A stretch of 64,000 bases of DNA from Entophlyctis helioformis (lineage: Eukaryota > Chytridiomycota > Chytridiomycetes > Chytridiales > Chytriomycetaceae), in the NCBI GenBank assembly GCA_025526915.1, contig JAHLKH010000023.1, positions 62,001-126,000 on the forward strand. The letters run 5' to 3'. Shown one piece after another: positions 10,901 through 20,857 of the stretch; position 1 is the first letter of the stretch; each line of letters opens with the position of its first letter. A program made the translations under genes and the position numbers. The notes under the pieces are model-generated. The model did not search any database, was not told the DNA's origin, and worked only from the letters and a program-made list of their open reading frames with translations.

Positions 10901-11946
10901 ATGTCGATGGCATATAGCGGAACCGGTGCGTGCCCAGCCACCGCTGCTGCTGACTGCTCCTTGCAGCCCGCTGCCACTCGCGCTGTCACCTTGGCGACGA
11001 CCTGGCTGGCTGGCTGACTGGCTGGCTCACTGACTGTTCAACTGGGCATGCGCAGGCCCAAGTGGCACAGCCATCAAGAAGAGCCCAGCCAATATTGCAG
11101 AGGTCGACCTTGGCAACAACGACGACGACATTGCCTTTGAGAGGTGCGTCTGGCTTCCAGCGGCACTCTGTGATACCAGCCTTGCTGCGCTGTCTGCCGG
11201 TCTGCCTTGTGCCGTGCCAGCAGTCTCGGTTCAACCAGCTCACGCTTGCTCTGCATCCACTTGTCGCGACGCGTCCATCTGTCGCGACTCGCCCGTCCCA
11301 TCCGTGCAGTCCCATCAACTCGGACGACGCCAGGTTTGACACGGTCGTTGGCGAGCTTGAAGATGTGCTCATGGGTACGCCTCTCGACACGCACGCATGC
11401 ATCCGTCGATCCATCCATCCGTCGGTCGATCCGTCCACACTGATGCACTGACCCGCGCAATCCAACAGACGACGCATTCCTCAAGCTGCAAACAACTTTC
11501 TTTGCAAAGCACCACAAGCATTTCGACGACTCTGACGAAAACAAGCTCGAGTACATGGACATTTTCCAAAAATATGTGCGTCTGTCGCTCCTGCCACTCT
11601 CCCGGCATGCCCAGCCCTGCATTGACCCACAGACCCACTCACCAACAAACCCAATCCATTACGCCGCGAACAGACGAGCCAGATTGAAAAGTATCTGTCA
11701 AAGCGGCTGAGCGCACGGCTGCCGTGGTTCTCAATGTCGGCGTTCATGGAGATGCTCAAGGACCGCCCCGAGCAGACGGACGGCGGCGAGGTGTTTGAGA
11801 TGCTGCACAGTCTGGGCGATTTCAACGAGTTCAAGGATCTCATTCTCGACTACAAGCGCGAGCAGGAGGGCCGCGGCATCGATCTCTCTGGTCTCCTGGC
11901 CGTGAGCTCTGTCAAGACCGGGTCGTCCAAGCCGCACAAGGCGTGA
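10901..11946 (+). CDS. ARL2BP: ADP-ribosylation factor-like 2-binding protein (BART domain)
   Basis: Small effector that binds GTP-loaded Arl2/Arl3, GTPases that act in tubulin folding and cilium cargo release. Five exons: 10901-10925, 11056-11143, 11310-11374, 11469-11575, 11674-11946 (558 nt, 185 aa); every joint is in phase. The BART domain starts at FDTVVGELEDVLM and continues through FFAKHHKHF, ENKLEYMDIFQKY and IEKYLSKRL to FKDLILDYKREQEGRGIDLSGLL. This is the same order and spacing as I remember for vertebrate ARL2BP. Three of the four donors are GTGCGT. In fungi this family is, as far as I know, mainly kept in zoosporic lineages. Confidence 0.9.
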
Positions 11947-12135
11947 GTTGCTCCCTACCTGCCTGCCGCCACTGCCGGACCTATCCAGAGTCGGTTCCAG
12001 AGTCGGAGCCCAAGAAAAGAGTGGCTGCGCATTCAACATGGCCAATCGTATGACCATGGGAGGATGAACGGATAGGCAGACGCGGCGGTATGAGCGCATG
12101 CAAGGGAATGAATAGCCACGTGACCACTACATGGA

Positions 12136-15100
12136 TTATATTCTCGTGTTGGAGAGAGAGATACGCAGGTCCTCGGGGAGGACAGCCAGCAGTGTGTCGA
12201 GCTGCACACGCATCCGCGCGTAGTGCTCGCGCGATGGTATGAATCCGCCTGCACCGATCGCACCGAGCGACGGCGCAGGTGCCAAGGGAGTCATGGGCGT
12301 GCTCGAGGTGGTCGTCGATGGCGGACTCCACGGCTGTTGCTGCTGTAGTTGTTGGGAAGGCGGGTCGCCGGTGCGAAGCTGCTCTTGGGAAAAGTGCGAC
12401 GGCGGACCAGAGATGACGGGTGTCGACATGGAAGGAAGCGGGAGCGGCGACGAGGCTGGCGAGTCGCGGCCACCCGGTGCGAGGGACAGCGACGACATGC
12501 TTGAACTGGCTTTCATGCCGATGCCTACACGCGCCGATGCAGGCCCATTCAGCGGCGTGAAGTCGCTCTGATGTCGATGGTGGACAGGCGCAGTGCGTTG
12601 TTGCTGGTGCTGCACGTTTGCAAACGACTGCAATGGCGATTGCTGGGACTGCCGCCAGTCTGCCGATGCCAGCGATGAGGCGGATGCTCCTGCAAGTCTG
12701 TTGTTGCTATAAAGCTGTGTGGGAGTGGTGGGGTTCGTTGGTGTGGCGATCCGCAATGACGTAATGTCAACGCCAAAGTCTTCCGTGTCGCGCCGCTTTC
12801 CACGTCTTCCGCCAGATGCCCTTGGTGACGAGCCTGGCGATGCTGCTGCGGAGACTGGCATTGGCTGCGCGGATGCAGACGGAAGCGCTGCCATTGACAA
12901 CGGCTGTTGCACCGAAGTGCCTCCTGCCGATGGCGGGAAAGAGGAGCCGCCAGCACCAGAGTTGGATGCAGGCTGTTTCGCTCGGGGCTGTTCTGGCGTG
13001 TCTTGATTGACTGGAATACCCGGCACGTTGGCGTACCTCACTTTGCCACCATCCAACACAAAGAATCCAGAGAACCGCTCCTGTCAATGCCAATGGTGAG
13101 CAGCAACCTTCAACTCTCTCCCCAATTCTCGAATCCTACCAGTTCTTCGCGCAGCCTGAGCAGCAGGTCAACGCACTCTACATCGGCGCGTGCAGCAAGA
13201 CGGCCACGTGCCCAAGTGTCAACAGGCGAGAAGCATAGCGTGTCCAAGTACCGCTGCCGCCACTCTCGCGTGACATCGGCTGTACGCGACTGGAGCCATG
13301 CGGCAAAGCTGGGCGACTTGAGAAAGAGGCGGTAAAGATCAGGGATGGGCCGTTTGGCAGCAATCGGCAGCGTTGGGACTGCAGGATCGTTCGCCAATGT
13401 CAGACAAAACATGTCTCGAATCCCAGACGCAATCGCAGGCACTCACCCGACTGTTCGATCTGGCGTAAAAACGTCTCCTGCCTGAACGGCTTAATCTCTG
13501 GCTTGCTGCGAAGCGTCGAAAGCGTCCTGTTATAACAAGCCGCGCACATCCATGTGAGTTGCTGGCACGCCATGGAAGTCTCGGCAACAGCCGAGTGACC
13601 CACATTTGAGGTGGTGGCCAACAATCAGACTGTCAAAGTAGCGGTTCAGCGGTTGCAGGAATCGCTCCGTGAGTTCCATAAAGTGGCGGCGGATCATATT
13701 GTTGAGCGCATTGACAGTCTGGCCCTGCGCGCTGGCCTCGATGACTTCCTTGAGCAGTCGCTTGTCTTTGCTCAAGAACGGCTTGTGCTTGGTGGACACG
13801 CTCTGGCCCGCGACGAATCTTGTCAGCCAAGCAAAATGACAGCGGTCGAGCAATCCAAAAGCGCATACAAACCTCTATGACTGACTCGAGGGGCATGCCT
13901 GCTCCACGACGTCCAGGCGATAGTCCTTGAGATCCCTGGTTTGCCATGGGAACTGACCTGAACGCAGCGCGTGTATGTCAGGATCACAGAACAATGCGGC
14001 ATGTGTACAATCAAGACACGATCACTGACCCATTCGATGTGCCCAGCCCAGAAAATGGCGATCGGCTTGGAGGCTTGATTGCATTCATCTGCGGCCTGGC
14101 AACGCGGATGGCATGTGGCCAATGCTCAAGCACCTTCTGGAACACCATGTTGGTTACACCGACAATCGTTCCCTGCGGTGGCGTGCCCAATCGTGTCGTA
14201 AAGCTCTTAAAGTCTGCATCTTGAATGGTAAAGTACGGCCGGAAGTCACCGCCGAATGGGATCTAAACCATTCGAGCCAAAGCAAGGGTCAGGCTCATTG
14301 CAAGGCAGTAACGCCAACATGGCGCAGCTTACGGGCTTGATGAGCTCAATCAGCATCCAGACAGCCTCACTGCACGCTCGGGGCGTATCGCCAGTGACAA
14401 GGATAGGCTCTGCAATCACCATGAGCTCCCAGCACATCCACAGCGACTCGAGCGACCGCGAAAACAGCTGGTAGAAGCGGCCAGGCGTGCATAGGACCGG
14501 CGGTGCATTGTCGGTACCGGCTGTGATGATCAGGTCGGTTGATCCAGACCGCGCCATCTCAAACAGCTGCGGGAAACGCGCATTAGGTGGAAACAGAAAC
14601 TTTTGGACCTTGCCCAAAAAGGGGATCTGCAGCGATGTCGAGCAGTAGTTGCGCTCGGGAGATATGGACGACGGCGGGGGTGGCCTAAACGAGCAGAAAC
14701 GCGTAAGCGTTCATGTACGAACATATGGCGCTGCATGCGTGCATGCATGCATGCCAAACAACACGAGAAGAAGCCGGCTGACTGACCATGATGAGATGTT
14801 GAAGCATGCAGATTCAAGCAGTGCCATGCCCTGAAACGCCGGTTCGGCATCGGTCGAGGCTTTGGCATTGGTGCGGCGATCAGCGACAAGAGACGACATG
14901 ATCTCAGGACCCAGGAGCGAGACGGTATAGAGAAACAGCCCGGGCCACGGGTACGGCGTCAACAGAACAAGGGATTTCTGCAGGTACCCGCGTCTGACTT
15001 CCTTGTCCTCTTGCTGGCGAAAGAACACGTATCCATACAAGTACCCGTCCGTGTCGACAGGCAAGCCAACCTTGACATCGTTTCCAAGACTTGGCTCTGC

Positions 15101-16014
15101 GGCTCCTGCGCCAGGCCGTTGTGGCGCAGCTGCTTTGCGAGCCGAGAGGCGGCGCTTGCTGCTTGAGGTACAGGTTGTTGCAAAAGACGCTGTTGCGCAT
15201 GCGAAACGTGAAGCACGAGTCGCCCAGATGCTCGGCCGAGTTCGAGTCTGGGAACGCCGAAAAGGCTCTGTCCGTGGGCACAGGGTCAGCATGGACGAAG
15301 GCAGACTGTGGACGAGTGGCGTCTCACGACACCGGGCGTACATGGTCTTCTTTTCGCTGTCGGTAAACTGCACGGGAGGGTAGATGAGCTCGATCGCTGT
15401 CCAACGCAGCACGTCAGTGAACTCGTTCGCGCCGCCTGTGAGCAAAGTCAAGGGTCAGGCGTACCTTGCCCAACCTCCAGATCAAAGTTGACGATGCAGA
15501 AGCACAGCACCCATTGCCAGAACGAGCCCAGATTGAGACGCAGGAGCGCATCGTCTGGCGCTGTTTTGGACGGCGACAGCAGGGCCATGAGCTCAGGCGA
15601 GACTGCCTCGGTTGCCGATCGTGGCGCTGGTGCAGTGGCTGGGTTGATGGACAGCTGGGCGGGCTGGGCGGGCAGGATCTGCGGCGACATGGACGCCCTT
15701 GACTCGTCGAGCGACTCTCTGGTAGACAGATCGGCCTCTTGGGCCAGAGGCGGGCATGACCTGGACAGCACGGACGTCTGTGGATCGAGGCTGGAGGCGT
15801 CGTCCAAGCTGGCAAGTCCGGTGCCGTCGCGGCTGCTGTTGGAGCTGATGCCAAGCGCGATGGTTGGAGGCGGAGTCATGGGGATGGCAATGGGCACCTG
15901 ACCGACTCTGTCAGACTGCAGCTGGCCATCATGCGACCATCTGCCTGCCGGCTGGCTGCGGCCGTTGCTGCGGCCGTTGCTGTTGCTGTTGCTGCTGCTG
16001 GTCTCCTTGGCCAT
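12136..16014 (-). CDS. DENND6: DENND6-type DENN-domain protein (Rab guanine exchange factor)
   Basis: Predicted exchange factor for endosomal Rab GTPases. About ten exons: 15465-16014, 15342-15396, 15172-15267, 14787-15089, 14333-14684, 14030-14262, ~13595-13818, ~13447-13532, 13140-13378, 12136-13080. Family landmarks: WVLCFCIVNFDLEVGQ joined to AIELIYPP, FPDSNSAEHLGD, YGYVFFRQQ, RGYLQKSLVLL, GDFRPYFTIQD, VTNMVFQKVLEHWPH, SKDKRLLKEV, RRHFMELTERFL, LFLKSPSFAAWL and LLLRLREEL. The ~160-residue N-terminal and ~290-residue C-terminal Ser/Pro/Gln-rich tails go beyond the usual ~600 aa and look disordered. The joint near 13600-13530 is not resolved in phase. Head to head with STE24, 291 bp apart. 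Confidence 0.88.
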
Positions 16015-16305
16015 GCTGCTTGCCGTGCGAGTGGTTTTGTGGTTGTGGTTGTGGCGGCTGTGGCGGCTGCTGAGCTGCTTCTGGCCGTGGTGGTCGTGGT
16101 GGTGCTCGCCGTGGTGGTATCCAGGCTAGCCAGATGGAAGACGGCAGGCGCTGCACGGGCAGGCTGCTTGTGGCTGGACGCTCTGGCTCCCGCTTGTCCG
16201 GCTCTGCTCGCTCTCCGCTCGCTCTCTGCTCGTTGGCACCGCACGCGGCACGAATCTCGGTTTGGGTTGAAGGCGCGGCTTGTCCACGCAACCACAACCG
16301 CCGCC

Positions 16306-18058
16306 ATGATCGTCGACGTGGACAAGCAGCTGCCGTGGAAGGAGCTCGTGCTCGCCTTTTCGTTTGCCGTCTTTGGCTGGCAGACGTACCTCAAGTGCGT
16401 GCGTCCGTGCCTGTCTGTCTGTCGCCTGCCGCCCGACTGCCTGCCTTCCCTGCCTGCCTGTCTGCCGTCTGCCCGCTCTGCGCCGGCAGCCACACAGCCG
16501 CACAACGACTGGCCACTGACGCTGCACTCCCGACAGCCTGCGCCAGCACTTCAAGCTCAAGAACGAGACCACGATTCCGGCCAAGGTCCACAGCGCCTTC
16601 GAGCCCGAGAAGCTGTCCGAGGAGGAGTTCACCAAGGCCCGGCTGTACAGCCTCGACAAGTCGGGCTACACGCTCGTCTCGTCGCTGTACTCGCAGATCC
16701 AGACCGTCCTGGTCTTTGCCTACGACTTTCTGCCGTGGGCATGGGCCTTTGCCGGCTCGCTCAGCGCCAAGGCTGGCTTCGGCCCGGATGCGGAGGTGTG
16801 TGTCCACCGGATCGTCTGCGGGGCTGTCTGCGGGACTGTCTGCGAGCGTGCCTCTGGACGCCATGGAGCCACCTCGATGCTCTCGCCGATTCACACACGA
16901 CGCTGACTCTGGCGTGGACACCTACAGATTGTGCAGTCCGTCATCTTTGTTGGCATCATCACCCTCATCTCCACCGTCGTCGACATGCCCTTCTCGCTCT
17001 ACTACACGTTTGTGCTTGAAGAGCGCCACGGCTTCAACAAGCAGACTCTCTCGCTCTACTTCATGGACACGATCAAGAGCCTTGCTCTCACTGCCGTCAT
17101 TGGCAGCCCTGTCCTTGCCGGCATCATCTGGATCATCAAGTGGGCCGGCCCCAGCTTCTACTTTTACGTCTGGCTCTTTGTCTTTGTGTTCCAGCTCTTC
17201 TTCATGACCATCTACCCGACCGTCATCCAGCCCATGTTCAACAAGTTTGACACCCTGCCCGACGGCGAGCTCAAGACAAAGATTGACGCGCTCGCAGCCA
17301 GCGTCAAGTTCCCGCTCACCAAGGTCTTTGTCGTTGATGGATCCAAGCGCTCTGCCCACTCCAATGCGTACTTTGTCGGCCTGTTCAAGAACAAGCGCAT
17401 CGTGCTCTTTGACACGCTCATCAACCACTCGACCACCGACGAGATCATTGCTGTTCTCGGTAAGAGCTGCTCGCCATCCACTGCCATCTCAGGCGTGTCC
17501 GGCATTGTAAAGTGGCTGAAGACTGACTGGCGACTGATTGACTGGCTCGCTCGCCATTGTGCCAACAGCACACGAGCTTGGCCACTGGCAGTACAACCAC
17601 TTGATGACGCGTCTTGTCGTTGTCCAGGCCCACCTCTTTACCCTCTTCTACCTCTTTAGTTTGGTCATGACCGAGGACTCGCTCTACCACGCCTTTGGCT
17701 TTGACACCAAGCCAGTCATGATTGGCCTGATGCTGTTCCAGGTGAGCATGTGCTGCCACTACTGAAACTCGGCCCACACCAAATACTCACTCTCTTGCGC
17801 GCGACTCTTGAACAGTTTGTCTACCTGCCCGTCGAATCTCTCATTGGCTTCTTCATGAACATCATGTCTCGCACGCACGAGTTTGAGGCTGACCAGTACG
17901 CCAAGAAGAAGGGCTACGCCCCGCTGCTCAAGTCGGCGCTCATCAAGCTCCAGGTCAGCAACCGCAGCAACTTAAATCCCGACAAGCTCTACAGCATCTG
18001 GCACTATTCGCACCCGCCTCTCGTTGAGCGCCTCGCTGCCATTATCAAGACAGAGTAG
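16306..18058 (+). CDS. STE24: CAAX prenyl protease 1 (Ste24, zinc metalloprotease)
   Basis: ER/inner-nuclear-membrane zinc protease that removes the -aaX tripeptide from farnesylated proteins and makes a second cut in mating-pheromone or lamin precursors. Five exons, 16306-16394, 16537-16795, 16928-17459, 17569-17741, 17816-18058, total 1296 nt (431 aa), close to the yeast length. The HELGH zinc motif is created exactly by splicing 17459 to 17569. The third ligand motif EFEADQYA follows at ~residue 365. Several transmembrane helices surround HGFNKQTLSLYFMD and KRSAHSNAYFVGLFK, both hallmarks of M48A proteases. All joints are in phase and all catalytic residues are present. Confidence 0.96.
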
Positions 18059-18207
18059 CCGCGCTCCGTTGGCAGTCTGTTGTATGTCCGAGTGTTTTCT
18101 CTATCCTGTTTTGTTATCATCAAGGCTACAAGTGCACAGCGCGAACACGCGTGCTCGCCGATTGGCATGGCTCAGACACGAATGAATGTGCGACATGGCG
18201 TGTGCAT

Positions 18208-19299
18208 TTACTGGATGGTTTTGCGCCACTGTGCGACCATGTCAAGGGATACAGCTGATCCGCCGCAGACTTCAACAACAATCGTGCTGTCTGATCCCAG
18301 TTCAGGCACAACTGATCTGAGAAGGCTCTGTTCGCCCGATCCTGCATCCAGAAGCACAGGTGCTAACGCAGCAGCGCACGCAGGCTCGACCAAGAACCGG
18401 AACGCGTCTGCAAACAGCACGAGCGCATCGACAGCCTGCTTGTCCGACACCACCAGCGACCTGACGAGATTGCGGCCGTAGCTGTCGCGCTTGTCAAGCA
18501 CAGCCTGCGCGATCTTGCGAGCACCCAGCGACTTGGCGATGCTCGTGATGGCAGGAATCTCGACAGGCTCCGTGCCATCCCCGTGCGCAAGCGCAGCAGC
18601 ATACGAAGCAGCGCCATCTGTCTCGACACCAAGGACAATCGGCTGCCTGCGGCCCTTTGACTGGTAGTTGGCAGCCGCACCATGCAGGATGCCTGCAAGG
18701 AGACCGCCGCCGCCCACCGCACAGATGATGAGATCTGGCACCGCGCCGCTGCCGTCATGAGTGCCAGCACGGTCCAGCTCATGTGCCACCTCGTCAACGA
18801 GCGTCGAATGGCCCTCCCACAAGTCAGGGTGGTCGAACGGATGAACCAGGATGCCCGATCCGGCCGGCAGCGAGCCGAGATACGCCAGCGCAGCCTGGTG
18901 CGCTTCGTCCCACACAGCACCGGCCACGGTCACCTGTGCACCAAGCGACCGCAGCAGAGCGATTGTGTCGGCATGCGTCGATGACGGCACAAAGACATGC
19001 GCAGCCAGGCCGTAGTGGACAGCGGCTGTTGTGGCTGCGAGACCAGCGTTGCCACCAGACGACGAGACGACGGTGGAGAGCGACGGGTGAGAGGCGACGG
19101 CTTTGCGCAGCTGGTAGGCGATGCCCCGAATCTTAAAGCTGCCGCTGGGCTGCAGGTTGTCGAGCTTGAAGAGCACTTGGCGGACGCCGAGGCGGGCAGC
19201 GAGCGCTGCAGGTGCGGGCACCAGCGGCGTGTTGCTGTGCATGGCTGCGATGTCGGCACTGGGCTGTTGCCATTGCCGGCTCCAGTCAGCAGCCGGCAT
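18208..19299 (-). CDS. CHA1: L-serine/L-threonine dehydratase (PLP, fold type II)
   Basis: Deaminates serine or threonine to pyruvate or 2-oxobutyrate. The PLP lysine is in PSGSFKIRG (~residue 55). The PLP phosphate/substrate loops are SSGGNAGLA and VGGGGLLAG, and HPFDHPDLWEGHSTLVDE is typical of the Cha1/SDS branch. Start chosen at the Met at 19299 (MPAADWSRQW), giving 363 aa in one exon; a Met at 19233 is the alternative. The same frame stays open upstream to 19638 and runs straight into the Fanzor/TnpB-like zinc ribbon, so an N-terminal fusion cannot be ruled out from sequence alone. Substrate preference is not decidable here. Confidence 0.9.
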   Translation of the reverse strand: MPAADWSRQWQQPSADIAAMHSNTPLVPAPAALAARLGVRQVLFKLDNLQPSGSFKIRGIAYQLRKAVASHPSLSTVVSSSGGNAGLAATTAAVHYGLAAHVFVPSSTHADTIALLRSLGAQVTVAGAVWDEAHQAALAYLGSLPAGSGILVHPFDHPDLWEGHSTLVDEVAHELDRAGTHDGSGAVPDLIICAVGGGGLLAGILHGAAANYQSKGRRQPIVLGVETDGAASYAAALAHGDGTEPVEIPAITSIAKSLGARKIAQAVLDKRDSYGRNLVRSLVVSDKQAVDALVLFADAFRFLVEPACAAALAPVLLDAGSGEQSLLRSVVPELGSDSTIVVEVCGGSAVSLDMVAQWRKTIQ

Positions 19300-19439
19300 G
19301 GACGGCCAGTGGGCGATGCATACGAACGAGTGACATACCTTCGTAAAGCGACCCGTTTGGTTGAGTGGGAGGTGCGATGACTGTAAAACGATGCCGGAAC
19401 TGGCTGAATGGCACGCGGATCTAGCGTTGCTGGCAATGC

Positions 19440-19900
19440 TGTCGACAGGCTGATCGGCAGGCGTGTGCGTCAAATAGAGCGGCCGGTGTCCAAAGAGCAG
19501 ATGCCACAGTGCGACCATTCCGATGTTGGTGGCTCCAAGCACGTCTCGGTGGTAGACGGTCTTGCAGTCTGTGCACTCGTAGCGTCGCAGGTTGGTGCGG
19601 TTCTCGTCTGGGATCCGCTGCTTGCACTGCGGGCACATCTGGCTGGTCAGGTTCTCGTTGCAGCGGTAGATCTGTGTGTGTGTGTGTGTGTGTGTGTGTC
19701 AGTTGGTGCACAGATGGATGGATGGATGGATGGATGGACAGTGTGGCATCAGACGCACATAGGCATATCCAGACGACCGCAGATGCCTGATGAGAAACTT
19801 CTCAAACACAGCGTGCCGGCCACCTTGGCCTGTAAAGTCGATGCGAATGCCCAGACAGCAGCTCACTGATGTGCTCGTTGTTGGTGTGGTTGAGCGGAAA
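19440..19900 (-). mobile_element. Fanzor/TnpB-like nuclease remnant (C-terminal zinc ribbon and last RuvC motif)
   Basis: Degenerate coding piece. One exon (high end 19671) reads LTSQMCPQC, a ~18-residue spacer, YECTDC, then HRDVLGATNI. This is the arrangement at the C-terminus of TnpB and eukaryotic Fanzor proteins: a TSxxC lead-in, CxxC...CxxC ribbon, and RDxxAxxN carrying the third RuvC aspartate. A plausible upstream exon (19759 to about 19870) reads FEKFLIRHLRSSGYAY and is joined across an 87-nt intron made largely of TG and ATGG repeats. The RuvC-I and RuvC-II regions are absent from this window, so it is a truncated relic, not an active nuclease. A shorter copy lies at 43576-43664. Confidence 0.6.
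19673..19740. repeat. TG dinucleotide run and ATGG tetranucleotide run
   Basis: An uninterrupted TG run (about 19673-19699) and tandem ATGG units (about 19714-19737) fill the intron between the two putative exons of the Fanzor-like remnant. Confidence 0.85.
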
Positions 19901-20048
19901 ATGCAGCAGCGTCTGGCTCCTGCATGGCGCCACGTCGCTGTTTCACTTTGGTCTGTGCAGTCGATGGCCTCGCCATCCCACCAATCAGCGCCTGACTCTC
20001 GAGGTCAGGCTCATCCAATCGGAGCACTTGCACCAAGGGTAACGGTAT

Positions 20049-20067
20049 GAGAACCAGGCTGGTTCTC
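20049..20067. repeat. Short perfect hairpin
   Basis: GAGAACCAG and its exact reverse complement CTGGTTCTC are separated by one base, giving a 9-bp stem. A CT-rich run follows. It may be the edge of the repeat-rich block that continues to 20806. Confidence 0.6.
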
Positions 20068-20330
20068 TCCGTCTTCCTAAGAGCTCTCTCTCTCTAATGA
20101 ATATGCGCAAGTTGCTTTGTGGACCAACAATGTCCAGGTAAGCGAGCTCGTTTTGTATAAGGCAACAGTGTCAAGCCGTGTGTAAATGGCCAGACCGCGA
20201 CACGGGTTGCCATGCAGTGAAATGCAGACGCATTTCGCCGCGGAATTATGGTGACATGAGCGTGTGTGGACGCGGAAGGGCATCTCGCGTGTAGAGCCGC
20301 GGCCAATGCTCGTGCCACTTGCATTTGGCG

Positions 20331-20806
20331 ACTTCCGCGCATAATTATGCTCGATATGCATACTTCCGCGCATAATTATGTTCGATATGCATAATTATGT
20401 TCGATATGCCAGCTTCCGCGCGTAATTATGTTGGATGGCCGGCTTTGATTCCGCGCATGGCGCGGTTTGTGGGCGATGCTGGCTTTGCCCGTTTGGCAGG
20501 CGCATTGTGTCTGGCGTTTGCGAACGCTAGGTTGTGCAGATCGGACTTCTCCTTACATGGAGATTTACACGCTCAGACGTTATTGGTTACCAAAAACACT
20601 TGCGCAAGTGCAATTCATTCCAGAGTGGTCGCCAAAGATGCCCTCCATGCCAGAAGATGCCCGGTTTTGGCAAGGTATTATCCGCAAACGCCGGTCACAA
20701 TGCGTTTGCCAATCCAACAAACCGCGTTACGCGCGGAACTGAAACCAATGTAATTACGCGCGGAAGCTGGCATATCGAACATAATTATGCGCGGAAGTCA
20801 GCATAT
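20331..20806. mobile_element. Foldback (long inverted-repeat) element, MITE-like
   Basis: The left arm (20331-20526) contains tandem 31-bp units of the form CTTCCGCGCATAATTATG followed by TTCGATATGC. The right arm (about 20683-20806) carries the reverse complement, including GCATATCGAACATAATTATG and CGCGGAAG. The pairing continues inward: CGCGGTTTGT, GCGCATTGTG and GGCGTTTGCG on the left match AACAAACCGCG, CACAATGCG and CGCAAACGCC on the right. The central ~155 bp has no convincing reading frame. Size (~480 bp) and structure suit a non-autonomous foldback or MITE element; no target-site duplication was identified. It ends ~50 bp before the ABCG start codon. Confidence 0.7.
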
Positions 20807-20857
20807 CCACGAGCTCAAAAAGACAGTCGATTCCCGGCTGACATCTCCAAACACAGA

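Noticed and set aside
19440..20806. Idea that the foldback arms are the terminal repeats of the Fanzor-like relic
   Set aside because: The second relic at 43.6 kb has no trace of these arms, so the link is not supported here.
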